Shown one piece after another: positions 13,196 through 23,588 of a stretch of DNA of 64,000 nt (position 1 is the stretch's first letter; every line of letters begins with the position of its first letter). The position numbers and the translations under genes were made by a program. Where the stretch lies: assembly GCF_001640805.2 (NCBI RefSeq), contig NC_066838.1, positions 19,154,749 to 19,218,748 on the forward strand, written 5' to 3'. This stretch comes from Lates calcarifer. Its lineage: Eukaryota > Chordata > Actinopteri > Centropomidae. A model generated the notes under the pieces. The model made no database searches. It was not told the origin of the DNA and saw only the letters and a list, made by a program, of their open reading frames with translations.

Positions 13196-13675
13196 CAGTA
13201 TTGTGCAAATGTTATAAGCAGTTTAAATTCATATTCATTGTAAAATATCATCAGGGAGGCATCTGACTGACCCCAAATTCATTATACAGGCCAAGACGAC
13301 AACCTAAAACATACAGCCAGAGTCATGAACAACTATCTTCAGCAACAAGAAAACAAAGATGTGGATGGTCGGGCTCCCACAGAGCCCTGATCTGAACAGT
13401 ATCAAGTCAGTCTGGGATTACATGAAGAGACAAAAGACACTGAGACAGCGTAAATCCACAGAAGACCTGTGAAAAGCTCTCATAGACACTAGGAACAACC
13501 TACCTACCAAGTATCTTGAAAAATTGTGCTCAGGTTTACCTGGGAGGGCTGGTGCTATTTTAAAGGCAAAGGGTGGTCACATGAAATATTGATTTGATTG
13601 AGGGGTTTTCTCTTTGCTGTACTTCGAATGAAGTTAACTGGTAAATAAAAACTATTTGTGCTTTATACAATATAC
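13196..13675 (+). mobile_element. Internally deleted Tc1-like DNA transposon
   Basis: The left end, preceded by TA (13194-13195), begins acagtattgtgcaaatg, close to the ACAGTACTGTGCAAA-type terminal repeat of a fish Tc1 lineage. A decayed counterpart, tttatacaatatact, lies at about 13662-13675 at the right end. After only some 35 bp of 5' sequence the element jumps to the C-terminal third of a transposase gene. Roughly a kilobase is therefore missing inside, including the DNA-binding region and the first catalytic Asp. It is non-autonomous and old. Confidence 0.82.
13255..13601 (+). pseudogene. Tc1-like transposase, C-terminal remnant, broken
   Basis: Transposases of the Tc1/mariner superfamily cut and paste the element using a DDE/DDD triad in the nucleus. 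This remnant starts near the second catalytic Asp block (gacgacaacctaaaacatac, compare the family motif DNxPKHT). It continues through a MNNYLQ-like segment and the signature SPDLNxI at 13383-13403. The next codon is AAG (13404-13406), so the third catalytic acidic residue is Lys. The downstream block reads SVWDYMKRQK. There are frame disruptions before DNxPKHT and again before SPDLN, and an in-frame TGA at 13470-13472. Enzyme activity is not possible. Confidence 0.85.
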
Positions 13676-16600
13676 TCTATAGCTTAGCCACTTTATGTAG
13701 CTTAGTTGCTTGGTCATTAAAGTGAACTGAATTGATAAATGCTAACTAAACACTGTGTAATGATGCAAAAAAGACTAAAAGCTAAAGCTTACAGGTCCTG
13801 CAAAAAACATTTGCATTCTCACTGGTTAATGACATAGCTAGTCAGTCTCAGTATTATGGTACAGTATCAAAAAATATGCTAATACCAGACCATTCCTCCT
13901 TTCAAGAGTTAGCATTTAATAATCTAACTACAGTAATATGTGTGGCTATCAATTCTTTCCTCATGAAAACTGAAACATATTGTTTTAACACAAAAGCATA
14001 CACATTGTTTCTCTAAAAAACATCCTAGAGTGATCATCTGAACAGCTTTAACTACTGTAGGTATTAAGTTAGTTAGCCAAGAACGCTAATGTTAGGGGCT
14101 TGGCAAGCACACTGTTAAATCCAATCCTTATATCTTCCTTGTATTCCTTTTATGTACTATATTTCTGAAGCAAACACTACATCAGTGTGAATAACAATGC
14201 TGCTATATGATTCAATTCTTACCCCTCCTTGAAATTACACCTTTCTTTTGCTAATATACTGCTGCCCTAGAGAGACACAGTCATACTTACCGTTAAGGAA
14301 AGGGCTGTAGTAGACCAGACAAAATTAGGATAAGTGACTGGTGAGTATATGTATTGCTATTTAGTGGACTCATTGCTCACTTAAAATGATGACCATTAGG
14401 GACCTCATTTAAGGCTGACTAAAGGTTCATAGTCAGAATCTGAACTTTAAGCTATTATCATGGTAATGGCCAAAAAATCAGAGCCCTGCTTTCAAAAGTC
14501 ACCAGAAATGAGAGCTTAAAGGCAGCTTTTTAAAAGATTGCATCCCACAGGAATCTACAGAGTAAAAAGAGAAAAAGATGAGGTAGAGAGAGAGTGAGAG
14601 AAAGAGAGGACTGAGTATGCAATGGTGGGAAGGACAACCAGAGTTTGGGGTGGATTTTCTGTGTAACTTTAACCTGGGCTGTCTTCCTTTCTGTCTCTGA
14701 CTGCTACAGACAATGGGACTTTAGGCATGCTTCTGCCAGTGTCATTGGAAGACTAATGAGATGGCACCAGGCCCATGAATGGCTCATTGGCCTGATGCAC
14801 ATTACTGTCTGTAAGCGTTTCTTCATCCCGTTATGGCTGGCCATGCAGCAGATCTTCTACCTGTAGCAGAGATTGTGATGAATAACAAAAATGTGCGGCA
14901 TGATGGCCTACAGTATGCTACCGATAGAACCGAATGTTCAGGCCTGGAGGCCATTCTTCCTACACCCACCTGGTGTGTTCAACTGTATCCATTTGCTATT
15001 CCTAATGCAGTGATTTCATCTTCATTCATCTTAGCTTGGTGACAGAAAGGGGTTGTGCCATGTCAACTTCAACGCTGCAAGCAAAGTAATTAATTGAAAG
15101 AAAATAATTTGTTAACAAAGCAATCAGTTAATCTTTCCCATGGTGCAAATGTTATGCATTTATTAGACGATATAAGCCAAACTGACCATTCAGTGCCAGA
15201 TATGTATGAAGTGGAAAAAGCTCTGTAAAAAATACAAGTTGCTAAAAGATTCTCACTGATGTCAAACCTATTTTTCCTCATATCCATTCAGAACCAGCCA
15301 GAGACATTTTGGCCAGTGGAGTGCAGCTAAAGAAACTTAAAAGAGTCAAAATCATATAAACAACGGAGCCTGTAGTAGTTTCATAGGAGTAAACATAACA
15401 TAAAACTGTTGGTGTTTGGAGCTGTTTGGTGTCGTGTTTTCATGGGTAGATGGTGTCAAGCACAGAAAGCAACATTAATTACCTGAGCTCTCAAACTGAT
15501 TCCATCTGGATAGGGTAGTGGTACTAGTATTAAGAAGTGGACAGTTTAATGATGTGATAATTTTCAGCTATTTTGGTGCCTTAAAAAAAAGCTGGAAGTG
15601 TTTGTTAATTTATCTTAAGTCAGTTGAAGTCATATCTCCAGCCAACTTAACACTTAGGTTCTCAGTATATCTTCCATTAATAATTGATTATATCCTCCTA
15701 CTTCAGCCAGTCCCAAGAGACACTTTACCTCTCTTCAAGAATTTATTGCATCTAGATTGAATATTCTTTTTCATTTTCTATTTTATGACATTCCAGGAGG
15801 GCTGTGACTGGATTGATATTTGCCTAATTATTAATGTACCAGACTGGATTCCAAGAGGGAAAAAAGAAGAAGCAAGTATATATATAAGTCAGATACATTA
15901 CCATACATTATCAATGACACTCCAAAGCCAGTGTTGCCCAGTCCCCTGAAGCTCATCTTCCAGCTAGATATGCTTCCTTGCATCCACAGGCATGGAAAGG
16001 AGGGCAAAGAGTGAGCAGAGTGAGGCAAAAAATGAGAACACAGCATTGGGTGGTATTTCAGCATGGGATGCCCAGTCAGACTTCAGGGAGGTAATTAATT
16101 AACAACAACAACAAAAATGTCCAAGCTGAGACCTCCAGGGGCACCCTATGCTTCCTCAGATCTTTGTCCAGGAAATGGATGGCTGGGCTGGAGTGGGTTT
16201 ATGTGGAGCGAGGATCTATCCAGAAAGATGCCCCTCGAGCAACCACGTGATGTGAGTCAGGCATCAGGACAAAAAAAAAGAAAAAAGAAAAAAGAAAAAA
16301 GGAAAAGACAGTTTATGATTCCAAAGTTAAATCCTATAATCCTGGAGATATCAAAAATGTTTCAAGGCCTGAGGGGGCATTTAACAAATTTCTGTCACTT
16401 TATTACATGACAGTATCAGAAAATTGGCTCATTAAGAAATACTGAAGGTGATATGTGTCATAATTAACCAAAATATATACCTTAATGACACTACATCCCA
16501 TTTGGATTATGCGGCTATACTGTAAATTATTATTAGTACATGGTCTCCCCTTCATAGTGTATAAAATGATATCTTGATTTGATATTCAAATATATCAAAA

Positions 16601-17579
16601 ATTACATTTTTTAAATTTAAGAAACAGCTGAAAAGTCATTTACTGTAAATCATATTTAACAATTACTTTGACAAAAAGCAAGCAGCATAAGTTGTTAATT
16701 TGTACATAATTTAGCTGCTCAAAAATTTCATAAGAAATATCAATAACTTCTTCATCATCATACTAACTTCCTCCATGTCAATAGGCTAAAGAGAAGAATA
16801 GATTTTCTAAGCAAAAATATGAGAAAGAAATGGGGAGTGAGTGCAGATTATCTTACATATATTCTAAAAATGTAACAATAAGCACAATCTGGTTCTTCTT
16901 CACTGTCATGAAGCACCACATCAGTGCATCTGATAAAATACGCTTATCACATATGAGATGGAGAAGGAGTAAAGAGAAAGCCTGATGAGCTCTATCTGAC
17001 ACAAAAGGAGAAAGAGTGCAATCACTGATAAAGCCTTAGCTTGTAGCATCCTTTGATGCCTGACCAGCTCTGCAAAATAACAAATCCCTTCAGTCTCCAG
17101 CTGCACACTGAGAACCTGTCAACTACTACACATCTCCTGGACTCTAATAATAAATTTAAAAGATGGAGGGTTTGGAGGTTTTGCATTGATAAACCAGATT
17201 ACTGAGACGGTGGCAGCAACATCAGTGAGAGCAGTAAGAGAAAGTAATAACAGCAGCATGTCCCTACTCAATTATGTATGATTTGAACAAAACTTTTAAT
17301 ATATGGTGCCCTTTGTGTAATAGGCACAAATGGATCACTTAAAAAAAAACTTTTAAATATTCGGAGCCAGAGACTTGACAGAGAATTTGTCTTCATAATC
17401 ATGAAACAAAGTGTTTTCCCCACTGCCTCTGACCACATTCAGCCTCTAGTGAACATAGATGAATTCACTAACAGTAGCCCAAGACCAAGAGTCACACTGC
17501 TGATCAAGAGCCTCAGCAATTCTTTAACATGTTTTTCCATCATGCATGCATTGTATGCTAAGAGGACATGGTGTTGTAT
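13676..17579. other. Unique non-coding sequence with GA and AAAAAG repeats
   Basis: A GA-rich tract lies at about 14585-14609 and a poly-purine AAAAAG repeat at 16271-16304 (listed separately). The rest is unique AT-rich DNA. At 15620-15630 an 11-base match to the Tc1 terminal word CAGTTGAAGTC occurs without further support. No exon was recognised. Confidence 0.45.
16271..16304 (+). repeat. (AAAAAAG)n simple repeat
   Basis: Purine-only A-runs are separated by single Gs (units of about 6-7 bp). This is a microsatellite-like tract and is likely to vary in length between individuals. Confidence 0.9.
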
Positions 17580-17770
17580 GAGGGTGCTACGGCTGTTTTA
17601 TTAGCTCCCTCAAACTCAATTTCCATTTAATTTGTGAGCTGGCTCCTCGAGTCTGCGCCTGGCAGCTAAAGGTATAAATCTGGCCTTATCTGGCCCCGGC
17701 ATGCACAGTTCATATCCACACACCCCGTGCCAACAACAGATCTATAATTCATAGGCCAAGCACACCCACG
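17580..17770. promoter_or_regulatory. Candidate conserved non-coding element
   Basis: A higher-complexity block with CpG retained in an AT-rich background. It contains ttccatttaatttgtgagct, gctcctcgagtctgcgcc, ggtataaatctggccttatc and tggccccggcatgcacag. It has no open exon with splice sites and no repeat hallmarks. Among the unique stretches here it is one of the most enhancer-like by texture. A TATAAA-like word at about 17672 has no further promoter support. Confidence 0.3.
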
Positions 17771-17999
17771 TTATTGGCTGCCCATGTATTAGAAAATACA
17801 ACACAGGAAAAAGAATTCAATGTAGTGTCATCCAAACAGTTCAGAAGGCAAGAGGGTATGTTTTCTCTCCCCAGAGACAAACCATGTGACACAAACTTCT
17901 CTGTAGTGCCATTACACTTGAAAAACAGGAATCTGCTGCATCAAACTTTTTACATTTATATTCCGCTGGGTGGCTCCCTATGTCGTTATGCCAAACTGA

Positions 18000-18110
18000 G
18001 GGGTTAACATCAATGTGACCCCCAGGTGAAAGAGTGCTGTGTTTGACAGATGGGGAATTATTCCTCCAATTAGGCTAATTGGAAGAGACAGGTCAGGGCA
18101 TATAAGCTGT
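18000..18110. promoter_or_regulatory. Candidate enhancer with palindromic homeodomain sites
   Basis: A non-repetitive block centred on ccaattaggctaattgg at 18066-18082, a perfect inverted repeat with 8-bp arms and one central base. Each arm carries a TAAT homeodomain core. Nearby words include gtttgacagatgg (a TALE/MEIS-type TGACAG) and acatcaatgtgaccc. This combination is common in developmental enhancers. The call is inference only. Confidence 0.3.
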
Positions 18111-21100
18111 TGAATGAAATCAAATAAACAGAGGGAATAGTGGTAAATTATCTTCAGGAATAGCACTGGAAGGACCAAATTAGGCCACGATTTCTGTGAA
18201 AATCTACACTGGGAAAAAAAAATATTGCTGCTACAATGGTGGCTGGCCTTGTGAGCAGTTGTCTGCTTTTGATGAGTTCGGCTAAAAGCACCATCCGTGG
18301 ATCATTATCCAATCATGCTCTCCAGCGCGTCTGTGTCTGTCTCGTATTGCTTGCTTTCGGCACTTCAAAACTGGCGACATCAATAGCAAAAAGTAAAAAC
18401 AAAGTTTTAAACTTTTGTCAAAGAACGGACTGACTCATCAGTCATGAACACATTCAGTTTTTCATTTTTCAGAGTGGAAATGTGAAGGACATCAAAATCC
18501 TCACAATGAGGAAAGAAAAAGGCTTTTGTCAAAGAACAGAAAGCAATTATATTTACATGGAAAGGCAACAGGCATCCCTGTGGCACATGTTACTACCCAA
18601 GCAGGAAATGTGCTAGTCTCAGTCAGTGTCTCACGCTCCCCATAAGAGCAGGGAGATTAGGGCTATGGCATGTGGACAGGTGGAATTTTTAACAGGCCAT
18701 TCCTCACTGGGTCGCGTTGAAGTGAGAGAGGAAAAATGCAGGGCAGAAGATGAGGACTGAGGGCAAGTCCCTCTGGTGCCCTCTTTAATGAGCATTACCG
18801 TGCCGGCAGCAGGAGGAGGAACTCTTCAGCAGCATGGCCAGCCCGATGCTAGCACAACTTCTACAGCCCACCGAGGGCCCACTGCAGCTCGGGAACAGAC
18901 AGCGAGACGAGAGAGACATCAGACACTTTGTAATTAGGACCACTCGAGGAAAGAGGTGAAGGAGGATACCACAGCTAAACACCTCATCCTCTCTTATTCT
19001 CTCCTTCCATGATTCCTTGGGGTCATGCTTGTTTTTGCCTTGATATCTCTGTTAATGAATGAGCGCAGCGTCTATTGCCCAGAGGGGAACGATGTTTGTG
19101 TCTGAAAAGGGAGGCAGGAAGGGCCACGCAGCGTTTTGTTTGTGTTGTTCTGGAGCAGCTGGAGGCAATGACGGGGAACACAATAACAATTTTCATGCAC
19201 TGAGTGAATGCATAAGCACCCACTCATCACAAAATCATAGGCAAACAAACACTACTGTAAACTAACACCTGCCATGATGAACAGCACATAAAATAACTCT
19301 TCATCAATACTATACGTTGCAAGTGTCATCAAATATGTTTCAAAAAGATGAAGAATGTAAGTGTAAACAAAACCACAAGGGCAGATGATAGAAAGGCCTC
19401 ACTAGATTAGAAAATTGAATTGTATACAAAGAGGTAGTGTCTCATACACCTATGTACATGATTCACTGACCAGATCCATTACATCAGTACCTATGCTGAT
19501 TCTGGCCTTAAGCATATCAGCCAAACGTCAGGATTCGCATTAAATACAGTTTTCTCCACTCTACTCATTTACTGCTGATATGTTGCCACTTCCAGGAAGT
19601 GCTTCACAAAAATGCATTAATGTGAAGGCAGTGGCAGAATTTAATTATGAACCGAGAGGTGCTGACTATAACGTTTGTGTGAGCTACAGGTATTTTCTGT
19701 GCTTTTTGTCACAAGGTCCTTTTGAAACTTTGCATAGGCTGAATTTGTATTATTACATGTTCAGCAAAGCTTGATGAAGGTGAATGGTGAATGAAGTTTT
19801 AGCAACTGAAGGAGTGATGTTGTTTAGTGGGTTGGTTTTGGTCTTGGGAATAAAAGACAGAATCATGCATCACACTGAGGGAAGACTTTTCCATGCGGAC
19901 AGCGTGGTATCGGCTCTAATCTCCAGGGGCCAGATGTATAAACAATGCATAAACACTTCAGACCAGCCAAACCAGCAAAACATTGCTCGTTTAGATGTTT
20001 TGCCAATCAACCAATAAACCAGGCATATGAACAAAGTTAGAAAAAAATGTACATGCATATTCCTATCTTTGTTCCTACACAGAGTTTTAATCCCAAATCT
20101 ACAAGGAGTTTTATGCAACTGGCCTCAGTGACTGTACCAAACTATAAGAACAGACAAGAACATGATGGTGTACCACTGTAATGGCATAATTTAATAAAAG
20201 CTTCTGAATACCATTTTCCAAGCCTAAAATAAAAGCACATTGGTGTACGGATGACTCCTCTTACAATTCATCAATCTGTATTTACAACCTCATATTAGCT
20301 TACACATATCTTAAGTTCTACAGAAAGAGTTTTACATTATGGAAAGAACACTAGAATTGGATTGGTGCTTGAAAATCAGTCTTGAGGTTGAAAAAGTCAG
20401 ATGGGTGCACGTCTACCACAATACTTAACCTCATACATTTGCCTTTGAGCCACACATATACACCAGTCTTCTCCTGTCTTCTATTTATTCAAGCACTCCA
20501 TTCAACTGTCCAGATGTTCCATCTACTCATGTACCTGCTGAAATATTCACACCTGGTCTCCTCTCGCTCGGAGCCACCCAGTCCCCTCCACAGATGTGTC
20601 CTGTCAATCTAGATAAAGAGTAACATGGCCAGCTAATCACCATGCTGCTGTGTTACAGAGTGGTAGTACTCCAGGACTTTTTTTTTTTAGTAAAGAAACA
20701 TTATTTTTATATTTTCCTGCTCTCTAAGACCTCTCTTCACCAACCATATATATAAATGAAGTCTGTCCAGTCTGCTTCAAACATGCACAATACCTGAGTA
20801 TGCAATGGCATCATAAAATGTGTTTATGGGTGTAATGTTTGTGGAGATCATTTGAAATGTGAAAGCTGTTATACTGTGAGGCAGATTGTGCCATAAACAC
20901 AATAGTGTTGGAGTCAAGGGGAAAAGAAGGGGAGGGTTTGAAGAGCACCCATGGGGACAATAACGTGTTGTACAGTTTATCATTATATTGTAGCTGGCTT
21001 AGCACCGTAAACAGTATGATTAATATTTCATGTTGTGAACGTTGTTTTAATGGATTATTAGAGTATAAACAGGCAGGGAAATGAGTGTTTAAACTGAGTC

Positions 21101-21897
21101 ATCATGTTAGATTTATTGGCAAGTTGGTTATCTAGAGATGATGGGATCACCTTTTATTAGATTTCAAACTGGACTAAGGATATCATAAGGTTTCTTCATA
21201 TCACAAAGGAGAAGAAAATTAAATTCAATGAGACCAAAAAAGCAAGAAAGAAATAAAGCTCAAGGATATAAAGGATCGACTCAGTCCTCCTACTATTTGA
21301 AACCTTCTTAATGGACAGATATATGAGAGCTTAAAGGTTTGTTCAGTCAACTGTTGTCTGAAATGGGTCTTCAGGAGCTCTTTGGGGAGCTCTGAAGAGT
21401 ATACTTGAACTTTGCCTGATGAGAAATGGCTAACTGAGCACTGGCAAGTATACACAACCAACGATAGCAGATTGATAGGTGCTTTTAGTGTCTCCTCCAA
21501 CCATATGAGTGGATTTAAAGCTCAAGCATAGCACTACAGTATGAGTGTGGAAGGAGTGGAACAATGACCATATGTTGGGCTTGGTGCAGCCGCAGGGGGA
21601 TTGATGGTGAATATTTCATTAGAGCATGAGCTAAATTCTTTCCAAATGAAAACATACATATATCCCCGAAGGTGTGGCTCTACCATATGTGCATGTTTAT
21701 TAATATATAGCAGCTTTGCTCTCTGGATATAGGGTGATGGATATAATTACTTTTTCCTGATCCCATTGCCTGCTGTTACTACAATAGGTTAACTGTGGCA
21801 AACACAAGGTAAGTTGATGAATTTTACTACTACTTTGTGGTCTTTTGTCTTGTCTATCACGCATACCACTGCCTTTGTTGTTGCTGTTGTTTGTTAT
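18111..21897. other. Unique non-coding sequence
   Basis: It includes a locally GC-richer stretch at about 18760-18920 with a CTCF-like word and a minus-strand open segment. There is a 15-bp palindrome at 19587-19601 and a T-run at 20679-20688. No gene could be supported. Confidence 0.45.
19587..19601. promoter_or_regulatory. Palindromic STAT/ETS-type site
   Basis: CACTTCCAGGAAGTG is a 15-bp palindrome. It contains TTCCAGGAA, which fits the STAT consensus TTCNNNGAA, and two head-to-head GGAAGT words of ETS type. The motif is seen directly; occupancy is unknown. Confidence 0.35.
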
Positions 21898-22210
21898 GGA
21901 ACCAGAAAGTGGTACAGCAAAATGAATCAACATGCTTTTTATGAAATATATCACTTTTCTAGAAGCTTGGTGACATAGCAACTGCCTGCGGGGCTAGTTG
22001 GTGTACTTACCACTAACACACCAGGAGCAAGCTAGTCAGTCACAATAAGTCTGCGAGCCTCCCTCTTTTTCTCTGAACCAGGCCATTAATTAGTTCCCCC
22101 CTGCTATTTTGTTCTCAGAACTGTACATAATTTCATTCAGTAATGAGTTATTAAAGACCCTAAGCTCTCTGTGCTAACAAGCTTGCTAACTGTCACTTAG
22201 CAAACATGGG
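21898..22210 (+). repeat. Interspersed repeat (family C), copy 1
   Basis: Collinear with about 32605-32865 in the same orientation. Shared blocks are accagaaagtggyacag then aaaat near the start, atttcattcartaa followed by a gagytaytraag segment, and agcttgc then aactgtc with tagc words. It is moderately diverged and has no coding potential. The family name is unknown to me; it was defined by self-comparison of the window. Confidence 0.6.
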
Positions 22211-23252
22211 AGCTTAGCTCAGTAACTAACTGGTGTTTCCAAGGTACAACTTTAGCTGAGTTAATCTGGCTATATAAAAATAAAGAGAGGCACTAACTGC
22301 TACAGTATGCATATGAAATGTGAAAATGAAATAGCAGGTGCTAAGTTCTTGATGACACTGATGTCACAGCAGGAGTTTATTGCAGTTTTGTCATGGCACA
22401 TTTCTCTCATGTGACAAGAGACAATTAATGCTTTTCAGTTTTTGTCTCTTGCTACAGCAACTCAAATAAGTGGAATAAGACAAGAAGGAGGAGGATGTGG
22501 GCAAGAGAGCAAATAAACTCTAATCAAAGCTCTTTATCTTTGTTTTTCCCTTCTCTTACCTGTCTCTCCTATCTGTCCTCTGTTGTCTCCCTTTCTGAAC
22601 CTTTATCTAAGCATCTGTCTCTCAGCTCTGCTATATCGTCCCTCTTCTTCCTCTGTCATTATCTCCCTGTCTTTGCTTTGTTTCCACCTTGTTTCCACCT
22701 TCCCATCTGCTCTGAACTGTGGTCCTCTTGAGTATTTTTTCTTTCTTTGTCTGGCACTCTACCTCCTCCTCCCAGAGTACTGTCTAATCCATTCACATTA
22801 GGAATTGTGTAATTGGATGAAAAAAAAAATCAGCTTCAAAGAATCTACAATTCTATTTCAGCAATACATAATCTGTAATAATTTACGGTATACAAATTAT
22901 GCTGTAGTATTCCCTAGAAACATATCTAATGCCATGATCTAGAAGCATTGTGTTTTTTTTCCTTTAATCAAGTACGCTAACTTTTTTTACTTCAGTGGTG
23001 ATCATTCATATTTACATTTTAATATAGCACAAGCAATACAGTTTCATTACATTTTTTTCAAACATTGCTCACACAGAGTAGAATATTACTGTCTTTGTTG
23101 CAGCCATTTTCCACATTGAGTTTTTCAATAGCATTCAAACACATTAAAACATCCCATTGTGTTCTCATTATACTGAAGGATCAACTTCTGTGAGTCAATT
23201 TAAAGGCGCCTCTAGCCATCCTTTCTATATAGCTTTAACTCTTCCTATCAGT
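22211..23252. other. Unique sequence with a pyrimidine-rich strand
   Basis: From about 22531 to 22770 the plus strand is strongly pyrimidine-biased (many tctctc, ccctt, cttcctc words). It includes a short tandem, tttccaccttg, at about 22680-22700. Such strand asymmetry can form a polypyrimidine/H-DNA-prone tract. No exon follows the terminal cctcctcctcccag with protein-like content. Confidence 0.5.
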
Positions 23253-23282
23253 ATGTCATGACAGGGACGATGTCATGACAGG
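23253..23282. repeat. Tandem pair of palindromes TGTCATGACA
   Basis: The 10-bp perfect palindrome TGTCATGACA occurs at 23254-23263 and again at 23271-23280, 17 bp apart, each followed by gg. Each contains back-to-back TGACAG/CTGTCA-like half sites of the kind bound by TALE homeodomain proteins. The duplicated palindrome is seen directly; the binding role is inference. Confidence 0.7.
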
Positions 23283-23540
23283 TTTGCAGGTTTTACAGTC
23301 ACCGAGCAGCGAGAAACCTGGGCGTACCCTAAGCTAGTTAAGCCTGTAACTATATTTATTAAGCATGTACAATAGAGTGACCTCTTCTCTCTGACATCGC
23401 CTGCACAGGAAAGAGAGATGAGTCTATTTGACATTCATGCCCACTTAAGATGAATTATACATTATACATAAAGCATACATGCACTGTGGCCTTAAAGAAA
23501 CTGAATAATAATGATGCATTATTTCCTTAAAATAAATTTG

Positions 23541-23543
<3 letters not shown>

Positions 23544-23586
<43 letters not shown>
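23544..23586. repeat. (TA)n microsatellite
   Basis: About 43 bp of uninterrupted TA dinucleotide. It is likely to be polymorphic and prone to cruciform extrusion. Confidence 0.97.

Positions 23587-23588
<2 letters not shown>

Noticed and set aside
15620..15630. CAGTTGAAGTC, identical to the start of a Tc1/Sleeping Beauty-type terminal repeat
   Set aside because: Similarity stops after 11 bases and no matching opposite end or transposase fragment is nearby.
18795..18890. Minus-strand open segment with Ser/Cys-rich peptide after a pyrimidine-rich cag
   Set aside because: The donor (GTAATG) is weak, the peptide is not recognised, and GC-rich composition alone can keep a short frame open.
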